Assembly (NCBI GenBank): GCA_023231475.1
Contig: JALJEE010001167.1
Span: 1-33,589, forward strand
Direction of reading: 5' to 3'
Length of the DNA: 33,589 bases
Origin: Seison nebaliae
Lineage: Eukaryota > Rotifera > Pararotatoria > Seisonacea > Seisonidae
The notes beneath the pieces were generated by a model. That model made no database searches, was not told where the DNA came from, and saw only the letters and a program-made list of their open reading frames with translations. Positions 9,000-20,020 of this stretch are shown here, piece by piece; positions within the stretch are counted from its first letter, which is position 1; each line of letters starts with the position of its first letter. Both the position numbers and the translations under genes were made by a program.

Positions 9000-10249
9000 A
9001 TGAGTTTACGACACAACAATCTCACTGGTGTCAATGAATTGACTGAGAATGGTCGGGGTAACCGTAGAATGAATGGACGAATTTCTCCGTCTGCGTCAAG
9101 TGGGGGATTGGGATCAGATAAGGACGCGATTGTCATTCGGAAAACGGAACATTTTTATGAACAGAAATTAGGGAATGGAATTGTCGTTCGATTAAGGCGA
9201 CCAAGACATCGTGGTAAATATCATTTTGAGAGAAATATGAAACCATTAATCGATGACGATGAACATAATTATAATGAGTTGAATTTTAATAGTAATAACC
9301 TGCATGATGACGAAGATGATGATGATTGTTGTCAATGTTGTGATTCTTGTTGTCAGGGTGGTTCAATACAATACCCGTCAGGTATATGGTTTGTTAGAGA
9401 TCCTTGTGGTATCACTTGTGCCGTTTTTACTTGGTTGCTCATCGGTTACGCTCTGGTAGCGGTCAATTTAGTTCTGTTGACGAGTATCGATATAATTCAT
9501 CGATTATTTTTTAATGGAATGTGTTTATTAGCTGTCGCTTCTCATATTAAAGCGATGTTAACAGATCCTGGTTCGAATCCACGATCGACAGCAAATCGAA
9601 GATGGATCGATAATGAGAAGTTCGAGAATATAATTTTGTGGAAATGTGCACCATGCAATTCGATTAAAGTCGGTCGAGCACATCATTGTAGTACATGTCA
9701 TCGATGTATTCGTAAAATGGATCATCATTGTCCATGGATTAATAATTGTGTGGGTGAAACAAATCAAAAGTATTTCATTCTATTTACAGTTATTATCTTT
9801 ACAATTTTTTCAAATAATTAATTATTTCAGTTATATATTTTCATCATTTCGTTTTATGCACTTTTTCTGCTCGCACTCTATTTGTGGACGTGCTCATCAA
9901 ATAATTGGATAAATTGCAGTTTCATCGAACCACCAGCCAGTATCGTTATCATTATTTTCCTTACATTTGAATCGTTATTATTCGGAATATTCACTGGCGT
10001 CATGTTCTGCTCTCAAGTATCTGGCATTTATACTGATGAAACGGTATTCTTTCATTGTTCATTCTCAATTATTATAATAATTATTTTTAGGCGATCGAAT
10101 GTTTACAGAATTCGAAAGAAAGTATAGAAGAGAATGATGGTTGGTTTAATTTGAAACAAACATTTGGTCGTCGTTTTGGCATCTCCTGGTTTTCTCCATT
10201 CCATTCTCCCAACATCAAACGATTTCCTTCAGTTCTCGATATCGTTTAA
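9000..10249 (+). CDS. DHHC palmitoyltransferase, ZDHHC3/7 type
   Basis: Exons 9000-9788, 9831-10043 and 10091-10249, with introns of 42 and 47 nt, give 386 residues. S-acyltransferases of this class add palmitate to cysteines of membrane proteins, mostly at the Golgi. The N-terminal 130 residues are cytosolic and include a Cys cluster ([12 protein letters not shown], about 111-122). TM1 and TM2 lie at about 138-190, ending in the DPG motif (LTDPG). The Cys-rich domain runs about 215-258 with active site DHHC at 241-244 ([13 protein letters not shown]). TM3 and TM4 are in exon 2, followed by TDET, the TTxE motif. The tail ([16 protein letters not shown]) resembles ZDHHC3/7, which end GHPFSLGWASPF. 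The long acidic, Cys-clustered N-terminus is larger than in the vertebrate proteins. Confidence 0.92.
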
Positions 10250-10254
10250 ATAAA
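10249..10254 (+). terminator. Polyadenylation signal overlapping the ZDHHC stop
   Basis: AATAAA starts on the last base of the TAA stop, so the 3' UTR is very short if this signal is used. Confidence 0.45.
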
Positions 10255-10645
10255 AACATCCACTTTAAACGTCACTTATATGTCTCATAGTAGGATGGAT
10301 GGTTGAAGAATTTAACCGATAAATTCTTCTTTCCGCCCAACCCTTCTCTCCTCTCCCTTCCTCCTTCTCCAACCATCAAAATGGTATTATTCATCAGTAG
10401 AAATTATTCACTTTCTCATCATTTTCATCTGATTCATCCGAACAACATTTCTTTTAAAATATTTAATAAATTATTCAATTACTGTTCTTCTTCATCTAAT
10501 TTTATTAGAATATTTTTTATCAAATATTTTTAAAATCTCTTAAAATTTCCTTCCAATTTCGACGGTTGTATCATTTCCTTCTTCCTCGAATAGAAGTATC
10601 ATAGAAATCGGGTATTTTAAAGGTGTTGTATTTAGTGGAAAGATT
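10250..10645. other. Intergenic, no gene seen
   Basis: About 400 nt, partly pyrimidine-rich (10330-10380). The open frame at 10303-10533 lacks any motif and looks like chance in T-rich DNA. Confidence 0.4.
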
Positions 10646-10936
10646 ATGGAAATAGAGAATAAAACGTACAAAAGACATTTAGTTGAGTATTTGATTGCTA
10701 CAATCGGAGGACTATTTATCGCTTCCATGCTCTGTCTCTCATTCTTTTCCTTGTTTTATGATAAGTCGGATGGAAGAGAAACGGAAGAAAAGATTATGTC
10801 TATAACAGCGGACAAGTGGAATTGGATCAACAAAGAAGTTTCTCCAACATCACCATCCTCTCCAAAATTACTAACGACAACAACAACTAACGAATTGCAT
10901 CCTCGAACTGTGAAAAAGTTGCTTTTTCCTTCATAA
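10646..10936 (+). CDS. Small single-pass membrane protein, unrecognised
   Basis: A 96-residue ORF with ATG start. Residues about 16-38 form one hydrophobic helix (LIATIGGLFIASMLCLSFFS). A charged segment with two Trp (DKWNWINKE) follows, then a Ser/Thr/Pro tail (SPTSPSSPKL, TTTTT). The coding stretch reads smoothly without internal stops and sits in a normal slot between two genes on the same strand. It is short and I recognise no family, so a further 3' exon or a non-coding origin cannot be excluded. Confidence 0.45.
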   Translation: MEIENKTYKRHLVEYLIATIGGLFIASMLCLSFFSLFYDKSDGRETEEKIMSITADKWNWINKEVSPTSPSSPKLLTTTTTNELHPRTVKKLLFPS

Positions 10937-11065
10937 ACAAACGATATGAATCCGACCTCTCATTTGGGAAGTTTACCAACTGCTCTACCTTCCATGAATA
11001 ATTCAAATAAATTCTCTTCTTAAAATTAGAAAACTTGATATTTTATTATTCCATTTCTCAACAAA

Positions 11066-11746
11066 ATGTTTTTCAATAAAATCATCTTTCTTCTTTCGTG
11101 CATGACTTTCGTCCTAGTTCAATCTTATATGAACAAACTCGGCTTTAGAGATTGTGGAAAACCAGGAAAGACCATAACTTTCGAATCGGCCACTATGTCA
11201 CCGATGCCCGTTATCCATCCAGGACATATCACTGGCAGTTACAAGTTCTCTACGAACAAACCATTAATTGGTTCTTTCCGTCCTCAATTTAACAAATAGT
11301 TTTCTCTACTAAATTTTTTTAGGAAAAACTCTTTTGGACGTTTCTATAATTCGGCAGGTTAGCGGTTTATCACTACCCGTTCAATGTTATATTCATGATG
11401 GTGAGAAGTATGGATCATGGTTAGAAGATCATTATTATAAAAGGAAATTCATTATTCCATTAGTATTTATAATGATTTCTGTACTTTCATTAATCGAGTA
11501 TTCAATTTGACACCAGAGAATTGCCCCAAACCAATGAAAGATCATGGTGTGGATTGTCGATGTCCGTATAATATACCGACAGCTGGAACAATCGATTCTG
11601 GTACTTGGGTACGAGATATAAAAGCCGTCAACAACAATTTCAAATGGTTCGCACAAGGCGACTACAATGTAACGGCGAGAGCACTGAACGCACAACATCG
11701 AGAAATCGGATGTCTGAACTTGATGTTCAGTATGAAGAAACGATAA
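11066..11746 (+). CDS. Secreted GM2-activator/ML-type lipid-binding protein
   Basis: Exons 11066-11279, 11323-11419 and 11464-11746, with introns of 43 and 44 nt, give 197 residues. A signal peptide is clear (residues 1-20, MFFNKIIFLLSCMTFVLVQS). The mature part begins FRDCG. It carries the Cys pattern of the GM2A branch of the ML family: DCG, VQCYIHD, YGSCIYNDFC, TPENCP, CRCP, and a late GC. The pair PVQC...YGSC and the CRCP turn are typical, as is GDYNVTARAL near the end. GM2A-type proteins extract and carry single lipids in lysosomes or outside cells. ML proteins are expanded in mites, and some are named allergens (groups 2 and 22). Exon joins restore the conserved cysteines, which supports the model. 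Confidence 0.8.
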
Positions 11747-11753
11747 ACGGACG

Positions 11754-11759
11754 AATAAA
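11754..11759 (+). terminator. Polyadenylation signal of the ML gene
   Basis: AATAAA 8 nt after the stop codon. More AATAAA-like copies follow before 11780. Confidence 0.5.
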
Positions 11760-12181
11760 TATCATTTTAAAATAAACATAAATAATGTTGAATCATTTTA
11801 ATTTCCATCATAACTCTCCCACTTTTCCAGTACTCGACATGATGACGAGAGCAATATTAAAATTTATTAAATTTTATTTATTTAAAGAAATCGATTGATA
11901 TTCGTTTAACAATTTGTGTAAAAAGAAAAAAATAAGAAAAACAATTTGTCCTTTCACCATTTTATCATCGTGACGGTGCGGAACGGGAGATGAATAATCG
12001 AATATATTTTCAAAAAGAAATAACGATACATAAAAAAAATGTCGACAACAAACTGTCAATAGATGTGAATCTCAGCATAATATGAGATTCCCACTTTCAC
12101 GCACTTCTCTCCTCTTTTTCTGCTCTCGCTTCTTCTTATGTTGGACGTGTTTATAGTTCGAGCTAGGAGAAAAGAAGTTTG

Positions 12182-12454
12182 TGCAGTGTGTGTGTGTAGT
12201 GTGTGTAGTGTGTGTTGTATGTGTTGTCTGAGTGGTGTGTGTTATGTGTGTTGTATATGTGGTGTGTTGTGTGTGTGGTATATGTGGTGTGTTGTGTCTG
12301 TGTGTTATGTGTGTGTGTTGTGTCTGTGTGTTGTGTGTGTGTTGTGTGTGTTGTGTGTGTATGTGTTTTCCGTGTCCGTATATTATGTATATTATGTATA
12401 ATATGTATAGTATATATGTGTGTACTGTGTGTGCTATGTGTACGGTGTTAAACA
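12182..12454. repeat. Degenerate GT-rich repeat
   Basis: About 270 nt of imperfect TGTGTTGTGTG and TATGTGTG units on the plus strand, shifting to TAT/ATG-rich units near 12375-12420. It gives Cys/Val-rich open frames in all three plus frames, which are repeat shadows. Confidence 0.9.
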
Positions 12455-12640
12455 GTGTGATTGTATTTGATGATGTGTGATTGTATTTGATGATGTGTGA
12501 TTGTATTTGATGATGTGTGATTGTATTTGATGATGTGTGATTGTATTTGATGATGTGTGATTGTATTTGATTATGTGTGACAGTGTTTGATTATGTGTGA
12601 CAGTGTTTGATTATGTGTGATTGTGTTTGATTATGTGTGT
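12455..12640. repeat. 20-bp minisatellite, about nine copies
   Basis: Tandem 20-mers GTGTGATTGTATTTGATGAT. Copies 1-5 are essentially identical. Later copies change in steps (GATTAT for GATGAT, then CAGTGTTTGA for TTGTATTTGA, then TTGTGTTTGA), giving a polarised array. It lies about 240 bp past the 3' end of the CELF gene. Confidence 0.93.
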
Positions 12641-12718
12641 TTGGTTGTGTGTATAGTATGTGTGTATAGTATGTGTGTATAGTGTGTGTGTGTGTAGTGT
12701 GTGTGTGTGTGTGTGTGG
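12641..12718. repeat. GTGTATAGTAT repeat running into (GT)n
   Basis: About three 13-bp copies (TGTGTGTATAGTA) followed by near-pure (GT)n ending at about 12717. It closes the repeat block that starts at 12182. Confidence 0.9.
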
Positions 12719-12881
12719 AAATATCAATCGATATTGATAATTCTGATAAATAGAACTGAAAGAGAGTTATAGGATGGAGAAAATAAAGAAAAATATAAAT
12801 ATTAAAAAAAGAAAAAAAAGAAGGAAGTTCTTCCGGTTTGATGATTTGATATTTTTTGTTGTTATGCATCAACCGAGTTGA

Positions 12882-15800
12882 TCAGTCGGTTGTATCATTC
12901 GATTTCAACTCGGAGGTGTTTGAAGAAATATCGTCATGAGCTTGACTACTCTCATTTGATAAGGTTTGGGAGGATTGTTGGTTGGTAGAGGAGGAGGAGG
13001 CGGTCGAACCGCGCGTCTTCTTCAATTGCACCTTCAACCGTTTCATTCCGATTTGGAAACCGTTCATATGATTTATGGCATCCTGTGCCGATTTGGGACT
13101 ATCGAAACTGACGAATCCTAAGAAAAAGGAAATGGATTGAAGTTGAAAGTGAAGAAAATAGTAACCGAAACACTTGGAAAGGGAAGTAGCTCGATCGATG
13201 AAGACTTTGGCGGAAATAACGTTGCCAAACGGAGAGAAGATAGTGACCAGATCGAAATCAGTGAACTCGTGAGGTAAATGATAAATAAATAAATTAGCAC
13301 CAGGTGGACCTTCCAATTGTTTAGTTGGTGTGTATGGTTGTTGTGCTTGTTGCGAACCGACAGCGGCCGCTACTGCTGATGGCGTCTGACTGAGCATTAA
13401 CGGATTGATGAGATTATTGGAGAGGGAATTGGTTGCTGAAGAGACAGCGGCTGCGGCGGCAACAGCTGCCGGTGAAGGAATTCCAGTAGCAGATGGATAA
13501 AGTAGATTAGATTGAGGTTGTGGATGCGCCAATTGCATTAATTGCTGCAATGCCAATTGCTGATTTTGAGCTTGTTGTAATTCCATATAGAGATTCATAT
13601 CATTGGCGGTTGTAGCTGTTGAAGACAATAGATTGGAATTATTGACTGACAATAAACCTTCAAGTTGATCTTTAAAAAAAATTGGAACTGGAATAAGAAG
13701 AAATGGATGGAACTTGCAGGAACAGGATTACGTAGACATTGAAAACGATCGGGTCGTGAAGCTGTTGTCTTTCCCATATATGATTTCGGCCTTCCAAAAC
13801 AAACATATTAATTCGTATTAAACAAATGAATTATTAAATGAAACATGTATAAGAGATTATCGTAAAAGTTTTGTGTTGGGATTGTTGCATTATTGATGAG
13901 TGTGTTGTTGTTGGCGTTGGAATTGATTAGAGAATGACCATCAAGTTTTGTGGGGATAATCGGTTTAGATGTCAATTTACTACCGTTATGAGATTTGACA
14001 CTATGTTCGTCGTCGTCGTCGATCTCACCTGAGGAATTGGTGAGTGAATTCGAATTAGAAATGTTCGTCGTTGTCGTTGATGAAGATGATGATGTGGTGG
14101 ATGATGATGATTGATTTGATAACGATACAGATAAACGTGTTGTCGATGATTTGTGATGTAATTGAGATTCGAATGATTCATTATTACTGTTGTTGTCTTC
14201 AATGTTGTTAATTATGAGATTGTTTGTATTGTTGTTCTCCGAGCGATTGGTGGTGAGTGAATTCGATTCACGTAAACGATTTAGTCGTTGTTGTAAAAGT
14301 TGTTGTTGTTGGAGCATATTAACTAAATTCTGTTGATCGTTAGTTCCTGAGAGAATGTCAATTTTTATGAATGATTGAAAATAAAAGAAAAAGGGAAACT
14401 TTGCGCCTCATGAAATACGTCGACCGGTGTCTGAGGAACTACAAATAACGAATTAGAAGAAATAATATAATTTGTTGATGTTGTTGTCGTTATTTTTGTA
14501 GTTGTTGTTGTGAGAGAAAGTGTTGACCATAATGCAGATGTTGTAGTTATTGTTGTTGTTGTTGGGAGGATGGAAGAAGATGAAGTGAAAGAAATGGAAG
14601 GAGATTCCAATCTGTTAGTTGGAGGAAATGGAGAGAATGTCGATGGACAACAAAATGGAAAAGAATAAGGAGATGACGGATCATTATTCTGATGATGATG
14701 ATGTTGTTGTTGTTGCTGATGTTGGGAATATGATGAAGCATATGGTGTTGATGATGGAAAATTATCATATGCAAAAAAAGGTATAAAATGTTGTTGTTGT
14801 TGTTGTTGATGATGGTTATGAGGATTCTGGGAATGGAATTGGATGGCATTCTCATTATGAGATGGGAGCGGACAATGAGAATTCTGATGGAAATTCATTG
14901 GAGAAATTATTTGATATGGACTCGAATAATAATGCTGTTGTTGTTGTTGTTGTTGCTGAAGTTGTTGATCTGATTTATAATAGATGTTAGGTTTACTTCT
15001 TAACAACGGACGATTGGAAGAAGAATTCGCCGAATTGAATTTGTTCGTTTTAGGACGTCTCTTCACGTTCGTTGAAAGAGTCGACGACAATTTGGGACGA
15101 GATTGCTGAATCGATTGAGATGAATCGAAAAATATCATCTTATTCAAATAATTATTTATCGAATCGATTTCATTCGTCAACATTGTGGACATATCATCGA
15201 CACTCTTCCGTCTCTGACATTTCTTTCCTTTATTCTTTCGATTGGAACGGACATTTCTCACTCGTTTACCATCACCACTGCTCACGACATCATTCTTATC
15301 CATCAACACTGACAGAGTAAAGGAAGTAAAGAAGATAATTAATTATCTATTTGGAAATATATTAGTCAGAGCTATTTCCAAACTGAAAAGGAAACTGAAA
15401 TCGAAAATCGAAATTGAAGTTAGAAAGGACGTGGAAAACGAACTGGAAAAGTTTTAATAACTGATCGAAAGATTAATTCTGATGATCATATATGATCAAA
15501 GGAAATGGACAATATATCAAAATAAAATGGAATTAGGATCATTCATTAATCGGAAAAATTATATTTCGATATAAGAACAAAATGAAAATAAATGCTAACC
15601 ACTTAATTGTTGTTGTTGTTGGAGATATTGTTGCATGACGAGTAGAAGAAGTTGATTGTTTGTTACATTTGCACCACCACTTAACAAATTCGTTTGTTGT
15701 TGAAGGAATTGTTGCGTATAATTTCCCGTACTTGCATTATTATTATTGTTATTATTATTGTTATTGTTGTTGTTGTTACTTCTGCCACCACTACTACCAC

Positions 15801-15978
15801 CACTACTACTGCTGCTACTACTACTACTCGGATTAGATGTTGGTGTATCATCAATAATATTATCATCATTATTATTATTATTATTGTTATTATTATTATT
15901 ATTATTATTATTGCTATTATTATTATTATTATTGTTGTTGTTGTTATTATTTCCAAGACAATCCTTTACAGACGAATC

Positions 15979-16016
<38 letters not shown>

Positions 16017-17496
16017 CATTATTATTATTCGTATTACCACCAACATACATATATGACGATTCATTATTACCCAATAATTTTTGATGATGTTGTTGTTGCT
16101 GTTGTTGGTGTTGTTGAGCTATGATTAATTGTGCTAGAATTTCAGCTTGTAATCGACCGGAAGCCAGTGTGGGAACAATTGGAGGTGGGGGAGGTTGAGC
16201 TGTTTGACTAAGGAGTTGATTGAATATTGTTGCAGCAGTTGCCGCCGAATTATTATTATTATTATTATTATTATTATTTCCTAAAGAATTCTCGTTCAAT
16301 TTCAGATCTGTATCTGATATATTACTTGAACAATTCGACGACGTTCCATTCAATGGATTATGCACATTACAATTACTGCCTTTACCATTATTACTACTAC
16401 TATTGTTATTGTTGTTATTATTATTATTATTATTATTGTTATTGTTGTTGTTACTTGTATTATTGTAGTTGTTATTTCCATCGAGAAATGGAATATTATT
16501 TCCATTCGTCGTATTTGTATTGTTACTATTATTACATTGAATCAAAGGTGCAGCAGCTGCACAAGCTTGCATCATTGCTGCAGCTGAAAGAGGAGCAGCT
16601 GCCATAGTCGCCGCTAGTTGTTGTTGTTGATATAGATAAGATGTCAAATAACTGAGATGTTGTTTTGCTTTCAATTGTAGATCTTTGTCTTTTGGAGAAT
16701 CGGCAAATTTTACTACTAATGGTGATGAACATCCCTCCAACGTTTGTGAGTGATGCATTGACTTTATTGCATTGATCGCCGATTGTTTCTTCAAAAATGT
16801 GATGAATGCACAACCTTTTGATGGAGCCAAACCGGTTTCAGCATCAGCATCAGCATTTCCATCTCTTAAAATTGTACAGTCTTCGATCGGTCCATAAGAT
16901 TGGAACATTTGTCGAATGTCGTTCTCTTTCAATTTCTTACTAATCATTCCAATGAACAATTTCCTCTCATTTCTATTTTCGATATCTGCCGGTTTCATTT
17001 GAATCGGATGATTCATTCCTTCTAACACTTTGATATTATGTAATGCTTGTTGTGCTTCTAATGCATATTTCTTCGTACGGAAAGTAACGAAGCAACATCC
17101 TTTACTTTCCCCATTACTTTTGTCTCGTAGAACGTTCAATTGATGAACATCGCCATATGGTTCAAACAGATCCATTAATTCATCCTCTTTCATATATCGA
17201 GGAATTTGTCCCACAAACATCTTAATCGCATCACTATCACAAGCCGAACAGAAGCGATTTGCATATGATTTATTCATTGCTCCCGACGATTTTGATACTC
17301 CACCTCCCATATACAATGATTGTTGCGAATTCATCAAATGTTGTTGGCGATATTCATTCTTCGGTTCATCATCCGCCGACAACGACGACGATGACGATGT
17401 GGAAGTCGAATATTTTTTTGAACGGTCATTCGGTCTCGACTTCTCTTCTGGTGTTATGACGAAATGATACTCTCCATTCACCTTAACGTCGCTCAT
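12882..17496 (-). CDS. CELF/Bruno-family RNA-binding protein with giant linker
   Basis: Exons (minus strand): 17496-15600, 15308-14400, 14346-13845, 13790-13714, 13669-13166, 13117-12882. Introns are 291, 53, 54, 44 and 48 nt. All phases close, giving 1374 residues. RRM1 spans about 91-171 ([15 protein letters not shown]), RRM2 about 178-265 ([15 protein letters not shown]) and RRM3 about 1254-1330 ([23 protein letters not shown]). This is the CELF order: two N-terminal RRMs, a divergent linker and a C-terminal RRM. Members bind U/G-rich RNA and control splicing, translation and decay. The linker here is about 985 residues, against roughly 200 in most relatives. It is filled with Asn, Gln, Ser and Thr runs. 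Exon 2 also carries a basic patch ([13 protein letters not shown]). Start ATG 17496 precedes the RRMs by 90 residues. Confidence 0.88.
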
Positions 17497-17638
17497 CCTT
17501 TTTTTCTAATTCAATCGACCTGTTCGTGAAGCGGATGGGAAAAAGGGAAATTTGGCGATTTGTTGTATAATTAAAAGAATTTTATTCTCCCACTCTCTCT
17601 CTCTCCATCTCCAAAACAAATGAAAATTTACTTCAATT

Positions 17639-17681
17639 AAAATTTAAAATAAAAATTTAAAATAAAAATTTAAAATAAAAT
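17639..17681. repeat. 14-bp AT-rich tandem repeat
   Basis: Three copies of AAAATTTAAAATAA just upstream (on the minus strand) of the CELF start codon. Pyrimidine runs flank it: (CT)n near 17585-17605 and 17730-17747, and (TTC)n near 17835-17860. Confidence 0.8.
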
Positions 17682-18410
17682 CAAATTTTAATTAATCTTA
17701 TCTTTCTTCTTCTCATTTCCATTCATTTCTCTCTCTCTCTCTCTCTTTCACACACTTCAATAATTGGATTTCAATTGAAATTGAACCAAACAACTTTCAA
17801 CTTTATTTCCCTTCCTATCTGATTTCACTCCTTCTCCTTCTTCTTCTTCTTCTTCTTCTCTCAAATTCTTCAACAAAATAAAAGGAATTTAATAAGAAAC
17901 ATATTGAACTCTCCTTCTTACTATTCACACAACATCGACACATTATTATCTGGTAGACATTTCTCTATTCGAGTTCTCCTCAAAACTTAAAAAAGACAAG
18001 AACCAAAAAAAAAAATTTTACTTTTTTTTTCTTCCTTTTCTAGTTGTCCTTCTCTCGTTCACATCATCATCATCATCATCATACATAATGGTACATAGAC
18101 AAACAACGTGAAAGAGAAGAGAGATAATAACCTGAAACTAAAATCAGCTGTGAAATGGATATCAGGAGTGAATTGGAGTTGGTTGACGATACGTCTAATA
18201 TGTACACGATGTCGGTTGGTTAACGAGTTGGATATGCCTCACACAAACCCGGATATGTAAGAGAACGTAAGGTAGTATACGTGAAACGTAAGAATAAAGT
18301 TGGCTATATGACCAAAATCCGAAACAAAATGCTACAAAAAAATAAAAAAACAAATTTCGCGAATTAGTAGCTAAAAATTAAATTTACTCTCAAAAATGAC
18401 TGAGACTTAC

Positions 18411-18640
18411 CTCATATCTCCGTTCTTATATAGTGAGCGAGTGAAATCGAAATGCAAATCGAAATTCTCTTCCAATTTTACCCCCGAAAATTGAGTGGAA
18501 TTGGAAAATTTCTGATTTTTTCCCCACTCCACTTTTTTTCTTTTTTTCTCGTTCGTTGTTTTTCTTCTTGGAATGTGTCCGTTCGAAATCGGTCAGTGTT
18601 TCAGTGACAATCTTGTCTGTTCTTCTCCTATTCCTCCATT
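18411..18640 (-). promoter_or_regulatory. Candidate non-coding 5' exon of the CELF gene
   Basis: On the minus strand a consensus donor, GAG|GTAAGT, has its first intron base at 18410. The sequence upstream of it (to about 18640) is purine-rich and open. Splicing from here to an acceptor before the CELF ATG at 17496 would make a 5' UTR intron of about 0.9 kb. The exon's outer edge is a guess. Confidence 0.3.
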
Positions 18641-19619
18641 CTTCCACTTACAACTGATCATGCTGCTGCTCCTTACGACGTACTGTTCATGTGAGTAAGT
18701 GAGTGAGTGAGTGAATATGAATACGAGTGATCTCATTCACGATAGGTGAACGTCATTCACAAAACAAAAGAATTCACTTCTTTCTCTCTCTCTCTCTCTA
18801 TCGATCTCTCTTCTCGACGACGATGAGTTTATTCTTGCTGTCGAGCGGTTGTTGTTGTTGGTGTTCTTGTTGTGGGATGAGTTGAAGAAATGAGAAAGTT
18901 TAATAATTATCTTCTGTAATATTGAGATATTCGATTACAACAACGGTAAACACAAAACGATATGATTAATGTGTCACGAAATAATTGTCAGGTAGCCGAA
19001 AGGAGAAGAAAAATTTTCCTTTTCTGATTTTTTCGTTTTCGAAGAGTTTGATTTCCTTCTCTCACTGTCTACATCATCTCTTCTTCCCTTTATCCACCAC
19101 GTCCCTATGTATATCTGAACTCGTTCGTCCGTCTACACATGTGTGCGTCTATAGACGAGTGGATATGGAAGACGAATTAAACAAAATATTATTAACGCAA
19201 CAACAAACAGGGATGAATGTCTAATATAATTGAAAACAATATCATCACCATCTCTCTCATCAAATTTTCGTACATTCAGAGCCAATCATATCAAATTTTT
19301 ATTTTAAAACTTCAAAGAATTTTTATTTTATTGTCTTCTCGATCGATTCGATCCCCCCCAAAAAAAACAACATTCATTCATTTAATTACTTCTTCAAGTG
19401 TTGAGTCAAGTGCAAGTTTCAGTTCCGATCATTAAGTTTCATGTCATTTAAATCCTTTGTCAATTCAGCTTACATTTTGAAATTATTCTATTTTTTCTCT
19501 TCTCCATACAATTCAATTCCTCATTTCCTTATATTACTCCCATATTTAGGTGTAGTTTGATGTAGAAAAACGGTTTTCTGCAGGTTTTTTTTTTGGTTCC
19601 ATCTTGAAGATGTTAGAGT

Positions 19620-19642
19620 TAAAGAAGATGACATCTTCTTTA
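19620..19642. other. 23-nt palindrome, 11-bp arms
   Basis: TAAAGAAGATG, a single A, then CATCTTCTTTA. The arms are perfect inverse complements around one base. A weaker related copy (ATCTTGAAGATG) lies about 20 nt to the left. Confidence 0.85.
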
Positions 19643-20020
19643 TTCCAGTCTATTATATAAAACTTCCAAATGTTCTTCAATCATGACTTTACCAACTATG
19701 TCATCATATAATATAGTTAATTCATTTCATTAGAAACTTTTAAACACTTCCACTTGAAATCCACTTGATTAAAACTATAACTAATATTGGAAAATTTCCA
19801 TCGAATCAACTTTAGTACTAGAATGTCTTTTAAGAAATTTGAAAGGATGAATGTTGAATTGAAAATTGAAAATTTTTCGATTCGAATTGATTTTGTCCAG
19901 TTGGAGAAAGTGGAAATTGAATGATGACTATAAATTGAATTAGAAAAAATGAAGTAAAAAATATTGACGAAATAAATTCATTTTAATTTTTCTTTTTTCA
20001 ATTTTATCCTTCGTAACTTG

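Larger units (their letters stand above)
17497..20020. other. Divergent control region between CELF and CDC37
   Basis: About 2.5 kb with no coding gene I can support. It contains CT/GA-rich microsatellites (17585-17870, 18780-18800), a (CAT)n run at about 18064-18083, GTGA repeats at 18690-18712, a palindrome at 19620-19642, and a probable 5' UTR splice donor at 18405-18410. It is the largest gene-free stretch next to a developmental regulator, so it likely holds CELF promoters and non-coding exons. A 19-codon frame starting at ATG 19165 (MEDELNKILLTQQQTG) could be a short first exon of an unknown transcript. Confidence 0.45.

Noticed and set aside
9575-9590. GGTTCGAATCC, like a tRNA T-loop
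   Set aside because: It lies in ZDHHC coding sequence (DPGSNPR) and no acceptor stem or anticodon arm pairs around it.
12138-12480. Three overlapping Cys/Val-rich open frames on the plus strand
   Set aside because: They are translations of the GT-rich repeat in each frame and have no independent coding signal.
13595-13777. [13 protein letters not shown] frame as a separate small gene
   Set aside because: It is CELF exon 4 read through its intron. Phases on both sides join it to neighbouring CELF exons.
15694-16607. Long Leu-, Ile- or Tyr-rich open frames opposite the CELF exon
   Set aside because: They are antisense readings of the AAT/AAC/CAA repeats. The minus-strand RRMs establish the true coding strand.
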